DNA of 64,000 nt from Rhizobium sp. RU33A (GCF_900156055.1 NZ_FTMQ01000002.1:186001-250000); one strand, 5' to 3'. Positions 46,928 to 57,187 are shown, counted from the first letter of the stretch. Notes: generated by a model from the sequence alone, not told the origin. Numbers and translations: made by a program.

Positions 46928-47770
46928 ATGTCGCACACCGATTTTACCAATCGCTTCGCCATCGATCCGTTGACCGCTGCCGGTTTCGGCACGGATGAAT
47001 TGCGTTCGAATTTTTTGCTGCCGCCGCTCTTCGTGCCGGGCCGCATCCAGCTGCACTATACGAACTACGATCGCATGATCGTCGGCGGGGTCGTGCCGCT
47101 CGCCTCGGAGCTGTCGCTCGAAACGATCAAGCCGGCCGGTACACCAGAGCTGCTCGCGCGTCGTGAGATGATTGCGGTCAATATCGGCGGGGCAGGCGTC
47201 GTGACGGTTGACGGAGAACGGTTCGAAGCCGGCACCCGGGACATGGTGTATGCCGGTATGGGATCCCAAGTCAGTTTCGCCTCTGTCGCGGCCGATGAGC
47301 CTGCAAAGTTCTACCTGCTCAGTGCTCCGGCACATACCCGCCATCCGGCCCGTCACATCGGTATCGGTGACGCCAAGCGGCTCGATCTCGGCGCGCAGGA
47401 AACCAGCAACGAACGCTCGATCTTCCAGTTCGTTCACCCCGAAGGCGTGAAAACCTGCCAGTTGGTGGTCGGTATGACAAGCCTTGCCAAGGGGTCGGTC
47501 TGGAACACCATGCCCTGCCACATTCATGACCGGCGCATGGAGGTCTATCTCTATTTCGACATGGCGGAAAAATCCCGTGTCTTTCACCTGTTCGGTGAAC
47601 CGGACGAGACACGCCACATCATCATGAAGAACGAGGAAGCCGTTCTATCGCCCGGCTGGTCGGTCCATTCCGGGGCCGGCACGGCGAATTATTCGTTCAT
47701 CTGGGCCATGGCCGGCGATAATGTCGACTATACCGATGTCGATGCGGTCGCCATTGAGGATATGCGCTGA
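46928..47770 (+). CDS. kduI: 5-dehydro-4-deoxy-D-glucuronate isomerase
   Basis: 280 residues, close to the 278 of E. coli KduI. The cupin zinc ligands are visible: H198, H200 and E205 in HIHDRRME and a histidine in PGWSVHSG. It isomerises 4-deoxy-L-threo-5-hexosulose uronate to 3-deoxy-D-glycero-2,5-hexodiulosonate in the cytoplasm, the step after GH105. The third of three clustered ATGs was used because GGGAGG is best placed for it. No kduD partner lies in the window. Confidence 0.95.
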   Translation: MSHTDFTNRFAIDPLTAAGFGTDELRSNFLLPPLFVPGRIQLHYTNYDRMIVGGVVPLASELSLETIKPAGTPELLARREMIAVNIGGAGVVTVDGERFEAGTRDMVYAGMGSQVSFASVAADEPAKFYLLSAPAHTRHPARHIGIGDAKRLDLGAQETSNERSIFQFVHPEGVKTCQLVVGMTSLAKGSVWNTMPCHIHDRRMEVYLYFDMAEKSRVFHLFGEPDETRHIIMKNEEAVLSPGWSVHSGAGTANYSFIWAMAGDNVDYTDVDAVAIEDMR

Positions 47771-47804
47771 CACACTCCTCCCATTCGCGAGGAGAGGTTA
47801 ACTT

Positions 47805-47835
47805 GGGCATGCGGGATCGTCCATCTCGCGTGCCC
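47805..47835 (+). terminator. imperfect hairpin after kduI
   Basis: GGGCATGCG pairs with CGCGTGCCC (one G-T pair) around a 13-base centre that can extend the stem via GAT/ATC. A T-poor tail follows, so termination here is uncertain. Confidence 0.4.
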
Positions 47836-48033
47836 TGATTCTGTGCTTAATTTCTATTTTAGGTTGTGGGTCGACCGTTCGTTCGGATCGGTCTCCAGCA
47901 CTGCCGATGCGCCAATCTGAGCGGTCTTATTAAACTCATATTAGTCTTCCTTGCCCATGCTCCCTCCGATTCAGACATGGACTTCGACGACAGCGAACTT
48001 TGCTCGTCGCCGATGTCGGAGGAGACCAAGACC

Positions 48034-50574
48034 GTGTTCATTGACCGTATATTGTCGCGCTTTAACATCCAGACGAAGGTGCTGATTTTCATTCTGCCTT
48101 TCGTCATCAGCATTTCCGCCGTCGGCTTTACCGGGCTCTATGCATCGGGACTGCTGCAGGGCCGCATCGAAATCTCGAACAGCGTGCTTCAGTCTTTGAG
48201 CGGTTTCCGCGACGTCTCCGCCTCCATGAGCAGCTTTCTCGCCAATACGACCGAAGAGGCCAAGGCCGACCTGACCAGTCGCCTCGAGCAGCAGCGACGC
48301 GATCTGGACAGCACGCTTGCGCAGTTGGCTCCCGACGCCGACGGTCGTGGTGAACTGGAAGAGGCCGGCAAGCTGATCGATCAGGTCTTTGTCCATATCG
48401 ACGATCTCTGGAGGCTCCACGCGTCCGAGACCGCCCTTGTCGAGACCCTTCAGCGGGGAGGCAAGCAGGTGGTCGTCGCTCAGGGACGCGTCACGGCCGC
48501 CATGGCTACCATGGAGCGCGCCGTCCAGGCGGATGACGCTGCAGCCAAGACCATGCTGCGCGACGCCGAAAGCATTCGCAGCACCGGCACTTTCCTCACC
48601 GAAACCAATTCCGCTTTTGCCAAGGCCAAGACACCGGATGAGAAATTCGCTGTCATCGGGGAGCGCATCGATGAAATCCTTGCCCGCCAGCAGGTGCTGG
48701 CGGAGGTGCTGCCGAAGGCGAACCTGTCGGCCGCCAAGACGCTGGAAAAGATCGGCGGTGACCTGAAGGCAGCGCTTGCCAGCAATGATAGGTCCGAGGA
48801 TGCGCTCAAAAGCATGACCGGTCAGCTGCGCAATTTCACGCAACTCAATGCCTATCTCGGCCTCGCAGCACAGCAGAAGATGAAGGAAGCGACGATCAAG
48901 TTCGGCGAACTCGATGCACCGCTTGCCAAGGCCCAGGCCGTCATCGAAGACGGGCGGCAGGTCATGGCCGCCGGCTACGCCGTGCAGATCATGATGGCCC
49001 GTTTCCTGCTGGAGCCGACCGAGCAGAACCGCATGCTGCTGGAGCAGCAGTTCAACGCGGTGAAAAAGTTCCTTGGCGCACTGGACAAGACCGCTGCGGA
49101 TCAGCCGATCCTGATGCAAGTGAAGAAGGATCTCGGCCCCGCTGTCGATACGATGATTGGCGCGAGTGCTGAACTCGTAAAGGTGAGCCAGGAACGGAAG
49201 GCAAGCTTCGAAGAGGCGGCCGCTGACCTCAACATCATCTGGCAGCAACTCACGACCTTCGCCGAAATGCAGAAGGTTTCGGCTGGGCAGGAACGTCAGG
49301 AAGCCAACTCGATTTCCATCAGCGCAACGGCGCTCGGCATCCTGATCTCAATCTTCGCCGGCATCGGGCTTGTCATGACCTTCAAGGGGCCGATCGGCCA
49401 GATCACTGGCGCCATGCGTCGCCTGGCCGAAGGTGTTCTCGATACTAAAATCAACGGCGAAGCCCGTGTTGACGAGATCGGCGAAATGGCGCGTGCGCTC
49501 GGCGTCTTCAAGCAGAACGCACTCTCGAAGATCGAAATCGAAAGCCGCAGCGAAGCCGAACGCGCTCAGGCGGAGGAGGAACGCCGCCGCAACGATCTCG
49601 AAAAGCAGGAGATCGATCGCCAGATCGACTTCGCCGTCAATGCGCTGGCCACCGGTCTCGGCCGTCTCGCCAAGGGCGATATCTCCGAAACCATCGATAC
49701 GCCGTTCCACGGCCGTCTCGAGCAGTTGCGCAATGATTTCAACCAGTCGCTCGAGCACCTGCAGGATACGATGACGCAGATCCGCTCGAATACCTGCATG
49801 ATCCAGCGCAACGCCGCCGAGATGAGCAGTGCAGCCGACCAACTCGCCAAGCGCACCGAGCAGCAGGCGGCTTCGCTCGAAGAAACGGCCGCTGCCGTCG
49901 ACGAGATCACGGTGACCGTCAAGTCGTCTGCGGAGCGGGCCGAGGAAGTGAACAACATCGTCGCTGATACCAAGGGCCGTGCGGACACATCGTCGACGGT
50001 TGTCGGAAATGCCATCGACGCCATGGGCCGGATTGAAGATGCCTCGGGCCAGATCGTCCAGATCATCGACGTGATCGACGAGATCGCCTTCCAGACGAAC
50101 CTGCTGGCACTTAACGCCGGCATCGAAGCGGCACGTGCGGGCGAGGCCGGCAAGGGCTTCGCCGTCGTCGCCCAGGAAGTCCGCGAGCTTGCCCAGCGTT
50201 CGGCGGGTGCAGCGCAGCAGATCAAGGACCTTATTCATAAGTCGAGCACGGAAGTCTCGGCCGGATCCAAGCTGGTGCAGCAGACTGGTGCAGTGCTCGC
50301 CGAGATCTCGGCCAATATCATCACGGTTGCCGACCGCGTCTCGGTCATCGCCATGGCGAGCCGTGATCAGTCGAACGGGCTGGCGGAGGTCAACTCCTCC
50401 GTCAACGAGATGGACCAGATGACCCAGCGCAATGCTGCCATGGTCGAAGAGACCAATGCTGCAACGCGCCAGCTGGCCGACGAGGCAGATGCATTGATGC
50501 AGCTCGTCAACCAGTTCAAGCTCGCACCGGAAGGTCGTCGTCCGTCCGCGCATTCCCACAGCCGCGCGGCCTGA
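48034..50574 (+). CDS. methyl-accepting chemotaxis protein
   Basis: 846 residues from a GTG with GGAGGAG 9 bases upstream; an ATG seven codons earlier is an alternative but would place that site inside the gene. One membrane segment near residues 10-33, a long helical periplasmic domain of about 400 residues, a second segment near 430-450 ([15 protein letters not shown]), a HAMP domain, a second HAMP-like module and a signalling domain with [20 protein letters not shown]. It ends in HSHSRAA, without a CheR-binding pentapeptide. It probably signals to the CheA system; ligand unknown. Confidence 0.93.
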   Translation: MFIDRILSRFNIQTKVLIFILPFVISISAVGFTGLYASGLLQGRIEISNSVLQSLSGFRDVSASMSSFLANTTEEAKADLTSRLEQQRRDLDSTLAQLAPDADGRGELEEAGKLIDQVFVHIDDLWRLHASETALVETLQRGGKQVVVAQGRVTAAMATMERAVQADDAAAKTMLRDAESIRSTGTFLTETNSAFAKAKTPDEKFAVIGERIDEILARQQVLAEVLPKANLSAAKTLEKIGGDLKAALASNDRSEDALKSMTGQLRNFTQLNAYLGLAAQQKMKEATIKFGELDAPLAKAQAVIEDGRQVMAAGYAVQIMMARFLLEPTEQNRMLLEQQFNAVKKFLGALDKTAADQPILMQVKKDLGPAVDTMIGASAELVKVSQERKASFEEAAADLNIIWQQLTTFAEMQKVSAGQERQEANSISISATALGILISIFAGIGLVMTFKGPIGQITGAMRRLAEGVLDTKINGEARVDEIGEMARALGVFKQNALSKIEIESRSEAERAQAEEERRRNDLEKQEIDRQIDFAVNALATGLGRLAKGDISETIDTPFHGRLEQLRNDFNQSLEHLQDTMTQIRSNTCMIQRNAAEMSSAADQLAKRTEQQAASLEETAAAVDEITVTVKSSAERAEEVNNIVADTKGRADTSSTVVGNAIDAMGRIEDASGQIVQIIDVIDEIAFQTNLLALNAGIEAARAGEAGKGFAVVAQEVRELAQRSAGAAQQIKDLIHKSSTEVSAGSKLVQQTGAVLAEISANIITVADRVSVIAMASRDQSNGLAEVNSSVNEMDQMTQRNAAMVEETNAATRQLADEADALMQLVNQFKLAPEGRRPSAHSHSRAA

Positions 50575-50600
50575 TTGCCGCAAAGCCCTGCCATGTTTGG

Positions 50601-50634
50601 AGCCGCCGGACCCGCAAAGGCCCGGCGGCTTTTT
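50601..50634 (+). terminator. rho-independent terminator after the chemoreceptor gene
   Basis: AGCCGCCGG and CCGGCGGCT form a 9-bp stem around a 12-base loop, followed by TTTT. It separates the chemoreceptor from the histidine-kinase gene and argues for the downstream kinase start. Confidence 0.85.
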
Positions 50635-50713
50635 CGTGAGCCGAGGCGTGTTCGCAAGCCGGCTTGGAAAGCGACAGTCAGCTCGCTATCCTTGCGCCGT
50701 GAGGAGACAGCCC

Positions 50714-52537
50714 GTGACGACAGCAACGATACCACCTGCGCGACGACTGGCCGTGGCACGGCGCATGATCCTCGCGCTCGTGCTGATCCTCATTGCTGCA
50801 AGCCTTGCGCTCGCCACCATCGGCAACCGGCTCCTCACGCTCAACGTCATGGCGGAGGCTTCGCTGCAGGCCAACAGCGCCTTGCGTCTGGCGACTTCGG
50901 CGCTCTCAGGCCATCTCAGCCGCTATGAGACCTTGCCGGCGCTGATCGCCGACCACGAGGACATGAAGGAACTCATCCTTGATCCTGGCAATCCGGCACT
51001 CCGGCAGGCGGCCAATCTCTATCTCAAGGAAATCAACACGCTGCTCGAATCCTCCGACATCTATGTGATGACGATGGACGGCAATACGATTGCCGCGAGC
51101 AATTTCGACGGTGCGGCGAGCTTTGTCGGCGAGAACTTCATCTACCGTCCCTATTTCTTCGAAGCAGCCGCCGGCAAGCAGGCGCGTTTCTACGCACTCG
51201 GCACGACCTCGGCCAAGCGCGGCTACTATTTCTCAGCGCCGATCACGGTGGATGGGACGGTCCGTGGCGTCATCGCTTTCAAGGTCGACATCGAGGGCAT
51301 CGAAACATCCTGGCGGGGTGGGGAGTACAAAATCCTCGTGCATGATCCCGAGGGGATCATTTTCATGACCGGAAATCCCGAATGGCTCTATGCCTCGGTG
51401 CTGCCGCTCACGCCGGAGAGACTGGAACGGACGACCGCTTCGCGGCGCTATTCCGATGCCGTTTTGCGGGAGTTGCCGATCAAACGCAGTGCGCTTGATG
51501 ATCATGTGTTGATGACCGTCAGCCAGGGAGCCGGATCTCGTGAGTATCTTGTTCTCGAACAATACATGCCGGACGCCGACTGGACAGTGAAGGTCCTCTT
51601 CGACACCGGCACCATCCATGCCCAGGCGCGGACCATGCTGGTCGCCATTCTACTCTTCCTCTGCCTGTTTGGACTGGGGCTTGCTGTCGTCATCCAGCGC
51701 CGTGCCCGGCTGCAGGAGCGCATGCATATGCAGATCGAGGCGCAGGCTGAACTGGAGCGGCGGGTCGAGGAGCGCACCGCCGATCTCGCCCGCGTCAACC
51801 TGCAGCTCCGCCAGACGCAGGCCGACCTCATTCAGGCCGGCAAGCTTGCAGGTCTCGGTCAGATGTCGGCTGCCCTTTCACACGAATTCAACCAGCCGCT
51901 TGCCGCCGCCAAGACCTATGCCGACAGCGCGACCATGCTGATCGATCGCGACCGGATCTCCGAGGCGCGGGACAATCTGGGACGTATTTCCAATCTCATC
52001 GACCGGATGGCTTCTATCTCAAGGCACCTGCGGAACTTTGCGCGCAAGCCGAACGAGAAGCTCAGCGCCATCTCGATCGAGGAGGTGGTGGAAGAGACAC
52101 TCGAAATCGTCTCCGCGCGCCTCGGTACGGCGGATGCGACGCTTGCATTGAACTTCGAGCCGGGGCTCCCACCTGTCCAGGGTGGATCCGTTCGCCTGCA
52201 ACAGGTGCTCGTCAATATCCTGACCAATGCCTGCGACGCGGTCGAAGGGCTCGATGATCGCGCGATAGAACTTTCGGCGCGCCAGGAGAATGGGCGCGTG
52301 GTGATCGAGATCGTCGATCGGGGACCGGGTGTGCCGCCGGCGATCATGGAGCGCATCTTTGATCCGTTCTTCACCACAAAGGGTGTCGGCAAGGGCCTTG
52401 GGCTCGGCCTTTCGATTTCCTACAATATCATCAAGGATTTCGGCGGAAGCCTGACGGTTCGGGAGCGTGAGGGTGGCGGCGCCCTGTTCCGGATCGATCT
52501 CCTGGAAGCGGAAGCACTGCACGAGGCGGCGGAATGA
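50714..52537 (+). CDS. DctB-like membrane sensor histidine kinase
   Basis: 607 residues from a GTG with GAGGAG 7 bases before; an upstream frame would run through the terminator. One membrane helix at about residues 15-38, a periplasmic double-Cache-like sensor to about 295, a second helix (ILLFLCLFGLGLAVVIQ), a coiled coil, HisKA with the phospho-acceptor His390 in SHEFNQPL and an ATPase with DRGPGVPP and GKGLGLGLS. DctB-type kinases sense C4-dicarboxylates. The gene overlaps its response regulator (ATGA), and tctCBA follows, so a carboxylate ligand is likely. Confidence 0.9.
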   Translation: MTTATIPPARRLAVARRMILALVLILIAASLALATIGNRLLTLNVMAEASLQANSALRLATSALSGHLSRYETLPALIADHEDMKELILDPGNPALRQAANLYLKEINTLLESSDIYVMTMDGNTIAASNFDGAASFVGENFIYRPYFFEAAAGKQARFYALGTTSAKRGYYFSAPITVDGTVRGVIAFKVDIEGIETSWRGGEYKILVHDPEGIIFMTGNPEWLYASVLPLTPERLERTTASRRYSDAVLRELPIKRSALDDHVLMTVSQGAGSREYLVLEQYMPDADWTVKVLFDTGTIHAQARTMLVAILLFLCLFGLGLAVVIQRRARLQERMHMQIEAQAELERRVEERTADLARVNLQLRQTQADLIQAGKLAGLGQMSAALSHEFNQPLAAAKTYADSATMLIDRDRISEARDNLGRISNLIDRMASISRHLRNFARKPNEKLSAISIEEVVEETLEIVSARLGTADATLALNFEPGLPPVQGGSVRLQQVLVNILTNACDAVEGLDDRAIELSARQENGRVVIEIVDRGPGVPPAIMERIFDPFFTTKGVGKGLGLGLSISYNIIKDFGGSLTVREREGGGALFRIDLLEAEALHEAAE

Positions 52538-53883
52538 ATTCAGGTCTGGTGTTGCTCGTCGATGACGAGGAGGAGCTGCGCTTCTCCACCAGTCAGGCGC
52601 TGGAACTGCATGGTCTGCAGGTCAAGGCCTTTGCCTCAGGCGACGAGATCCTTTCGCGGGTTGGCTTCGGCTTCGATGGCGTGGTTGTCAGTGATATCCG
52701 TATGCCGGGCATGGACGGAATGACGCTCCTCCACCGCATCCGGGAACTGGATCACGAAATCCCCGTCATTCTGGTGACGGGCCACGGCGAGGTGCAGCTC
52801 GCCGTCAAGGCGATGCGTGAAGGGGCCTATGACTTCATCGAGAAGCCGTTTGCCAGCCAGGCGCTCGCCGGTGTCGTCCGACATGCGCTCGACCGCCGGT
52901 CCCTCGTGCTCGAGAACCGGCGCTTGAGGGCGGTCGCGGGCAAGCGCGACGATATCGAGACGCGGCTTCCGGGGCGCACTCCTGTCATGGTCGACCTGCG
53001 TTACCGGGTGAGAGCGATCGGTGCGACGGAGGCGGATGCGCTGATCATTGGCGAGACCGGTGCGGGCAAGGAGGTCGTGGCACGCAGCCTGCACGATATA
53101 AGCGCCCGGGCGAAAGCCCCCTTTCTCGCCATCAACTGTGCTTCGCTTCCGGAGACGCTGATCGAAAGCGAGCTCTTTGGCCACGAAGCCGGTGCCTTTC
53201 CGGGCGCGATCCGTGCGCGTTACGGCAAGTTCGAACATGGCCGCGGGGGGACGATCCTGCTCGATGAAATCGGTTCCATGCCCTTTGACCTGCAGGCAAA
53301 GTTCTTGCGCGTGCTGCAGGAGCGTACCATCACCCGGCTCGGTTCGAACGAGACGGTGCCGCTCGACGTCCGCTTCCTGGCCACCAGCAAGGTCGATCTC
53401 GAAAGGGAGGTGGCAGCCGGGCGCTTCCGAGCGGATCTCTTCTACCGGCTGAATGTCGTGACACTCCGCGTGCCCTCGCTTGCGCAGCGGCGGGCCGACA
53501 TTCCGCTGCTCTTTCTGCATCTCGTGCGTGAAGCGTCTGCACGCTATGGCCGCGATGACATGGAGGTGGAGCCGGAGATCCTATCCGAGATCGCGGAGCG
53601 CGACTGGCCGGGCAATGTGCGCGAGTTGCGGAATGCGGCCGATCGGCTGGTGCTCGGGCTGGAAACCGGGCTCGACAGTGCGGCGGCACTTGAAACGGCG
53701 AATACGCGCCTGGCGGACAAGGTGGCGGCCTATGAGAAACAGCTGATCGCCAATGCCATCACGGCCCATGGCGGATCACTTCGGCCGGTCTACGAACAGC
53801 TCGGAATCTCCCGCAAGACGCTTTACGAGAAGATGCAGAAGCACGGGCTCGACAAGAGCCTGGCCTTTGATGGCAGGGACTAG
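52534..53883 (+). CDS. DctD-like response regulator of the sigma-54 activator type, with GAFPGA variant
   Basis: 449 residues: receiver (phospho-acceptor D54 in SDIRMPGMDG), AAA+ domain with Walker A GETGAGK at 173-179 and Walker B LLDEIG, and a C-terminal Fis-type HTH (GGSLRPVYEQLGISRKTLY). The sigma-54-contacting loop reads GAFPGA at 220-225 instead of GAFTGA: Thr223 is proline (CCG, one base from ACG). Because that threonine contacts sigma-54, this protein may not act as a standard sigma-54 activator. All other motifs look intact. Partner of the overlapping kinase. Confidence 0.92.
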   Translation: MNSGLVLLVDDEEELRFSTSQALELHGLQVKAFASGDEILSRVGFGFDGVVVSDIRMPGMDGMTLLHRIRELDHEIPVILVTGHGEVQLAVKAMREGAYDFIEKPFASQALAGVVRHALDRRSLVLENRRLRAVAGKRDDIETRLPGRTPVMVDLRYRVRAIGATEADALIIGETGAGKEVVARSLHDISARAKAPFLAINCASLPETLIESELFGHEAGAFPGAIRARYGKFEHGRGGTILLDEIGSMPFDLQAKFLRVLQERTITRLGSNETVPLDVRFLATSKVDLEREVAAGRFRADLFYRLNVVTLRVPSLAQRRADIPLLFLHLVREASARYGRDDMEVEPEILSEIAERDWPGNVRELRNAADRLVLGLETGLDSAAALETANTRLADKVAAYEKQLIANAITAHGGSLRPVYEQLGISRKTLYEKMQKHGLDKSLAFDGRD

Positions 53884-53913
53884 GCGCGCGCGCTACCGCT
53901 ACCTCCTCAGGAA

Positions 53914-53965
53914 ATGGGTGGAATCCCACACATCCTTAGCGCCGCTTGGGCGGAAACCCACCCAT
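53914..53965 (+). promoter_or_regulatory. inverted repeat upstream of tctC
   Basis: ATGGGTGG (53914-53921) and CCACCCAT (53958-53965) are perfect 8-bp inverted copies separated by 36 bp, and each copy has a shorter CCCAC/GTGG repetition beside it. They lie 142-193 bp before tctC, where the binding sites of a DctD-type regulator would be. No convincing -24/-12 (GG-N10-GC) promoter was found between them and tctC. Confidence 0.5.
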
Positions 53966-54106
53966 GTTGCGGCGCGATAGCTCACAAAAGCTTGCTGCAG
54001 AAGTGACCGGGCGATTGTGACGCGGTCGCGCCTGAAGAAGATCAGGCCATCCAATGCCGGGCGGGAGGAGCCGAACCGGCAGGATCAATTGAACCGGGAG
54101 GATATC

Positions 54107-55087
54107 ATGACTTTCTTCAAGTCGCTCTTCAGCGCGACTGCCATTGCGGCAACCTTCATCGCAGCATCTGCATCAGCCCAGACCTATCCCGAGCGTTCGA
54201 TCACCATGGTGGTCCCGTTTGCGGCGGGTGGTCCGACGGATACCGTCGCGCGTCTCGTTGCTGAATCCATGTCCAAGGATCTCGGCCAGCAGGTCCTGGT
54301 CGAGAATGTCGGCGGCGCCGGTGGCACGCTGGGTGCAGGTCGTGTCGCGAGCGCGGAGCCGGATGGCTACACCATTCTTCTTCACCACATCGGCATGGCG
54401 ACCAGCGCGAGCCTTTATCGCAAACTCGCCTATGATCCGCTGAACGCCTTCGACTATGTCGGTCTCGTCACCGATGTTCCGATGACCATCGTTGCCCGCA
54501 AGGACTTCGAGCCGACCGATCTCAAGGGTCTCGTCGACTATGTGAAGGCCAACAAGGACACGGTCACCGTGGCCAATGCCGGCATCGGTGCAGCCTCGCA
54601 TCTCTGTGGCATGCTGTTCATGAGCCAGATCGAGACACCGGTCGTCACCGTTCCCTACAAGGGCACCGGTCCGGCGATGACGGATCTGCTCGGCGGCCAG
54701 GTCGACATCATGTGCGACCAGACCACCAACACGACGAAGCAGATCCAGGGCGGCACGATCAAGGCTTACGCGGTGACCTCGGCCGAGCGTCTTTCGGTTC
54801 TCCCGGATGTCCCCACTGCTGCCGAAGGTGGCCTCAACGACTTCCAGGTTGGCATCTGGCACGGCGTCTACACGCCTAAGGGTACGCCGGCTGAAGCGAT
54901 CGAGAAGCTCAACGCCTCGCTCAAGAAGGCCCTCAAGGACGAGAACGTCGTCGCCCGCTTCGCTGAACTCGGCACCGCACCTTCGCCGGACAGCGATGTG
55001 ACTTCCGCGGCCCTCAAGGCCAAGCTCGAAGGCGAAATCGCCCGTTGGAAGCCGGTCATCGAAGCTGCCGGCCAGTACGCCGACTGA
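54107..55087 (+). CDS. tctC: TctC, periplasmic substrate-binding protein of a TTT transporter
   Basis: 326 residues with a signal peptide ending at about SASAQ (residue 22), then YPERSITMVVPFAAGGPTDT, the hallmark N-terminus of Bug/TctC proteins. It captures a (tri)carboxylate for the TctAB membrane part. GGGAGG before the ATG. First gene of tctCBA; the preceding interval carries an inverted repeat. A 13-bp hairpin follows the stop. Confidence 0.93.
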   Translation: MTFFKSLFSATAIAATFIAASASAQTYPERSITMVVPFAAGGPTDTVARLVAESMSKDLGQQVLVENVGGAGGTLGAGRVASAEPDGYTILLHHIGMATSASLYRKLAYDPLNAFDYVGLVTDVPMTIVARKDFEPTDLKGLVDYVKANKDTVTVANAGIGAASHLCGMLFMSQIETPVVTVPYKGTGPAMTDLLGGQVDIMCDQTTNTTKQIQGGTIKAYAVTSAERLSVLPDVPTAAEGGLNDFQVGIWHGVYTPKGTPAEAIEKLNASLKKALKDENVVARFAELGTAPSPDSDVTSAALKAKLEGEIARWKPVIEAAGQYAD

Positions 55088-55101
55088 TCCATCCACATCT
55101 G

Positions 55102-55131
55102 CGCGGATCCGGTCTTGTGACCGGGTCCGCG
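55102..55131 (+). other. 13-bp intercistronic hairpin after tctC
   Basis: CGCGGATCCGGTC and GACCGGGTCCGCG pair (one G-T) around a TTGT loop. No T-run follows. It probably stabilises the tctC message and lowers readthrough into tctBA, the same arrangement as after the sugar-binding-protein gene at 6448. Confidence 0.6.
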
Positions 55132-55189
55132 ACTTGTCGTGCCGGTCGGCCAGTTCCAAGGCCCTCCGCGCCTTTTGTCGGGGGACATC

Positions 55190-55648
55190 ATGAAATCCTT
55201 ACGCTTCGACACGGCCAACTTGCTTTGCGGTCTGCTGTTCATCGGGCTTGGCCTCTTCTTCGTCATTCAATCCTTGTCGCTGGAACTCGGAACTGCCTTT
55301 CGCATGGGGCCGGGTTATTTCCCACTCGTGCTTGCCGGTGTACTGACGCTTCTCGGCGTCGTCATTCTCGTCCAGTCGGTGAACGTCAGCGGAGAGGTCA
55401 TCGGCGCAATCGCCTGGCGCGGTATGATCTTCATCCTGCCGGCACCGATCGTCTTTGGCCTGCTGGTTCGCGGCGCCGGCTTCGTTCCGGCACTCTTCGT
55501 TGCCGCCTTCATCGCAAGCTTTGCCTCTGAACGGATCCGTGTCCCCGCGGCGCTCGCGCTGGCGACCGGCATCACCTTCTTCTCGGTCCTCGTGTTCAGC
55601 TACGGCCTCGGCCTGCCGTTCGAACGCTTTGGCCCCTGGTTCCGTTGA
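55190..55648 (+). CDS. tctB: TctB, small membrane subunit of a TTT transporter
   Basis: 152 residues with four hydrophobic segments (AMGPGYFPLV-like RMGPGYFPLVLAGVLTLLG is the family signature). It is needed for transport by the tripartite tricarboxylate complex with TctA in the inner membrane. A GTG 51 bases upstream is in frame, but GGGGA before the ATG decides the start. Confidence 0.9.
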   Translation: MKSLRFDTANLLCGLLFIGLGLFFVIQSLSLELGTAFRMGPGYFPLVLAGVLTLLGVVILVQSVNVSGEVIGAIAWRGMIFILPAPIVFGLLVRGAGFVPALFVAAFIASFASERIRVPAALALATGITFFSVLVFSYGLGLPFERFGPWFR

Positions 55649-55658
55649 GGAAGCGACC

Positions 55659-57164
55659 ATGGATTTCATCAGCAATCTTGCCCTCGGTTTCGCGACCGCC
55701 GGTTCCATCGAGAACCTGTTCTTCTGCCTTATCGGTGTCATCCTGGGGACCTTGATCGGCGTTCTTCCCGGCATCGGTGCGACAGCCACGATCGCCATGC
55801 TCCTGCCAATCACGTTCCAGCTTGAGCCTGTCTCGTCGCTGATCATGCTCGCCGGCATCTATTACGGCGCGCAATACGGCGGCTCGACCACGGCGATCCT
55901 GATCAACATGCCGGGTGAGTCTTCTTCCGCCGTCACCGCCATCGATGGCTACCAGATGGCCCGCAAGGGAAGGGCAGGGGCTGCACTTGCCATTGCCGCT
56001 ATCGGTTCGTTTTTCGCCGGGACTGTCTCTACGTTTCTGGTCGCAATCTTCGCGCCGCCGCTGACTGCAGTCGCACTCGAATTCGGTGCGGCGGAATACT
56101 TCTCGTTGATGATCGTCGGCCTCGTCTCGTCGATCGCACTCGCCCATGGCTCGATCATCAAGGCGCTGGCGATGGTGTCCCTCGGCCTGCTGCTCGGACT
56201 TGTCGGCACGGATATCTATTCGGGAACGCCCCGCTTCACGATGGGCATCACCGAATATGCGGACGGCCTGAATTTCGTTGCCGTGGCTGTCGGTGTCTTC
56301 GGTGTCGCTGAAATCCTGCGCAACCTCGAAAGCGACCGCAACCGCTCGGTGCTGGTGACCAAGGTTACAGGCCTGATGCCGACACGGGACGACTTCAGGC
56401 GCATGGTCTGGCCCGTCTTGCGCGGGACGGGCATCGGTTCCGCGCTCGGCATCCTGCCGGGCGGCGGTGCGATCCTGGCCTCCTTCGCCTCCTACACGGT
56501 CGAAAAGCGCATGGCGAAGAACCCTGAGGAGTTCGGGCATGGCGCGATCGAAGGGGTTGCGGGTCCGGAATCTGCCAACAATGCCGGCGCGCAGACCTCG
56601 TTCATTCCTCTTCTGACGCTGGGTATTCCCGCCAACCCGGTCATGGCGCTGATGGTCGGGGCAATGATCATCCAGGGCATCGTGCCGGGACCGAATGTTG
56701 CCAGCGAACAGCCGGCTCTGTTCTGGGGCATCATTGCGTCTATGTGGATCGGCAACCTGATGCTGCTGGTGTTGAACCTGCCGCTGATCGGGCTCTGGGT
56801 GAAGCTGCTGACGATCCCTTATTACGTGCTCTTCCCGATCATCATGGCGTTCTGCTCGATCGGGGTCTACAGCGTCAACGGCAATATCTACGACCTCTAT
56901 GCGGTCGCCTTCTTCGGGCTCATCGGCTATGTGCTGGTCAAGCTGCGCTGCGAGCCGGCACCCTTGCTGCTCGGCTTCGTCCTTGGGCCATTGCTCGAAG
57001 AAAACCTGCGGCGCGCGATGATCCTCTCACGCGGCGATCCGTCGACCTTCGTCACCCGACCGATCAGCTTGACACTGCTGCTGATCGCCCTTGCTGTGCT
57101 GGTCATCGTCTTCCTCCCGAGCGTCAAGAAGAAGCGCGAGGAGGTCTTCCAGGAAGAGGACTGA
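55659..57164 (+). CDS. tctA: TctA, large membrane subunit of a TTT transporter
   Basis: 501 residues, about twelve hydrophobic segments. The family motifs GVLPGIGATATIAMLLP (near residue 31) and GLPPGGGA-like ILPGGGAILASFASY (near 269) form the substrate pathway. It moves the TctC-bound carboxylate with cation. Starts 10 bp after tctB and ends at a terminator. Confidence 0.93.
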   Translation: MDFISNLALGFATAGSIENLFFCLIGVILGTLIGVLPGIGATATIAMLLPITFQLEPVSSLIMLAGIYYGAQYGGSTTAILINMPGESSSAVTAIDGYQMARKGRAGAALAIAAIGSFFAGTVSTFLVAIFAPPLTAVALEFGAAEYFSLMIVGLVSSIALAHGSIIKALAMVSLGLLLGLVGTDIYSGTPRFTMGITEYADGLNFVAVAVGVFGVAEILRNLESDRNRSVLVTKVTGLMPTRDDFRRMVWPVLRGTGIGSALGILPGGGAILASFASYTVEKRMAKNPEEFGHGAIEGVAGPESANNAGAQTSFIPLLTLGIPANPVMALMVGAMIIQGIVPGPNVASEQPALFWGIIASMWIGNLMLLVLNLPLIGLWVKLLTIPYYVLFPIIMAFCSIGVYSVNGNIYDLYAVAFFGLIGYVLVKLRCEPAPLLLGFVLGPLLEENLRRAMILSRGDPSTFVTRPISLTLLLIALAVLVIVFLPSVKKKREEVFQEED

Positions 57165-57187
57165 GGTCGATCATCCTGTTGCTTTCG

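Noticed and set aside
47941..48033. Earlier starts for the chemoreceptor
   Set aside because: They lack a ribosome site and would place the strong GGAGGAG inside the gene.
53966..54106. Sigma-54 promoter for tctC
   Set aside because: The only GG-N10-GC arrangement (near 54,010) lacks the rest of the -24/-12 consensus.
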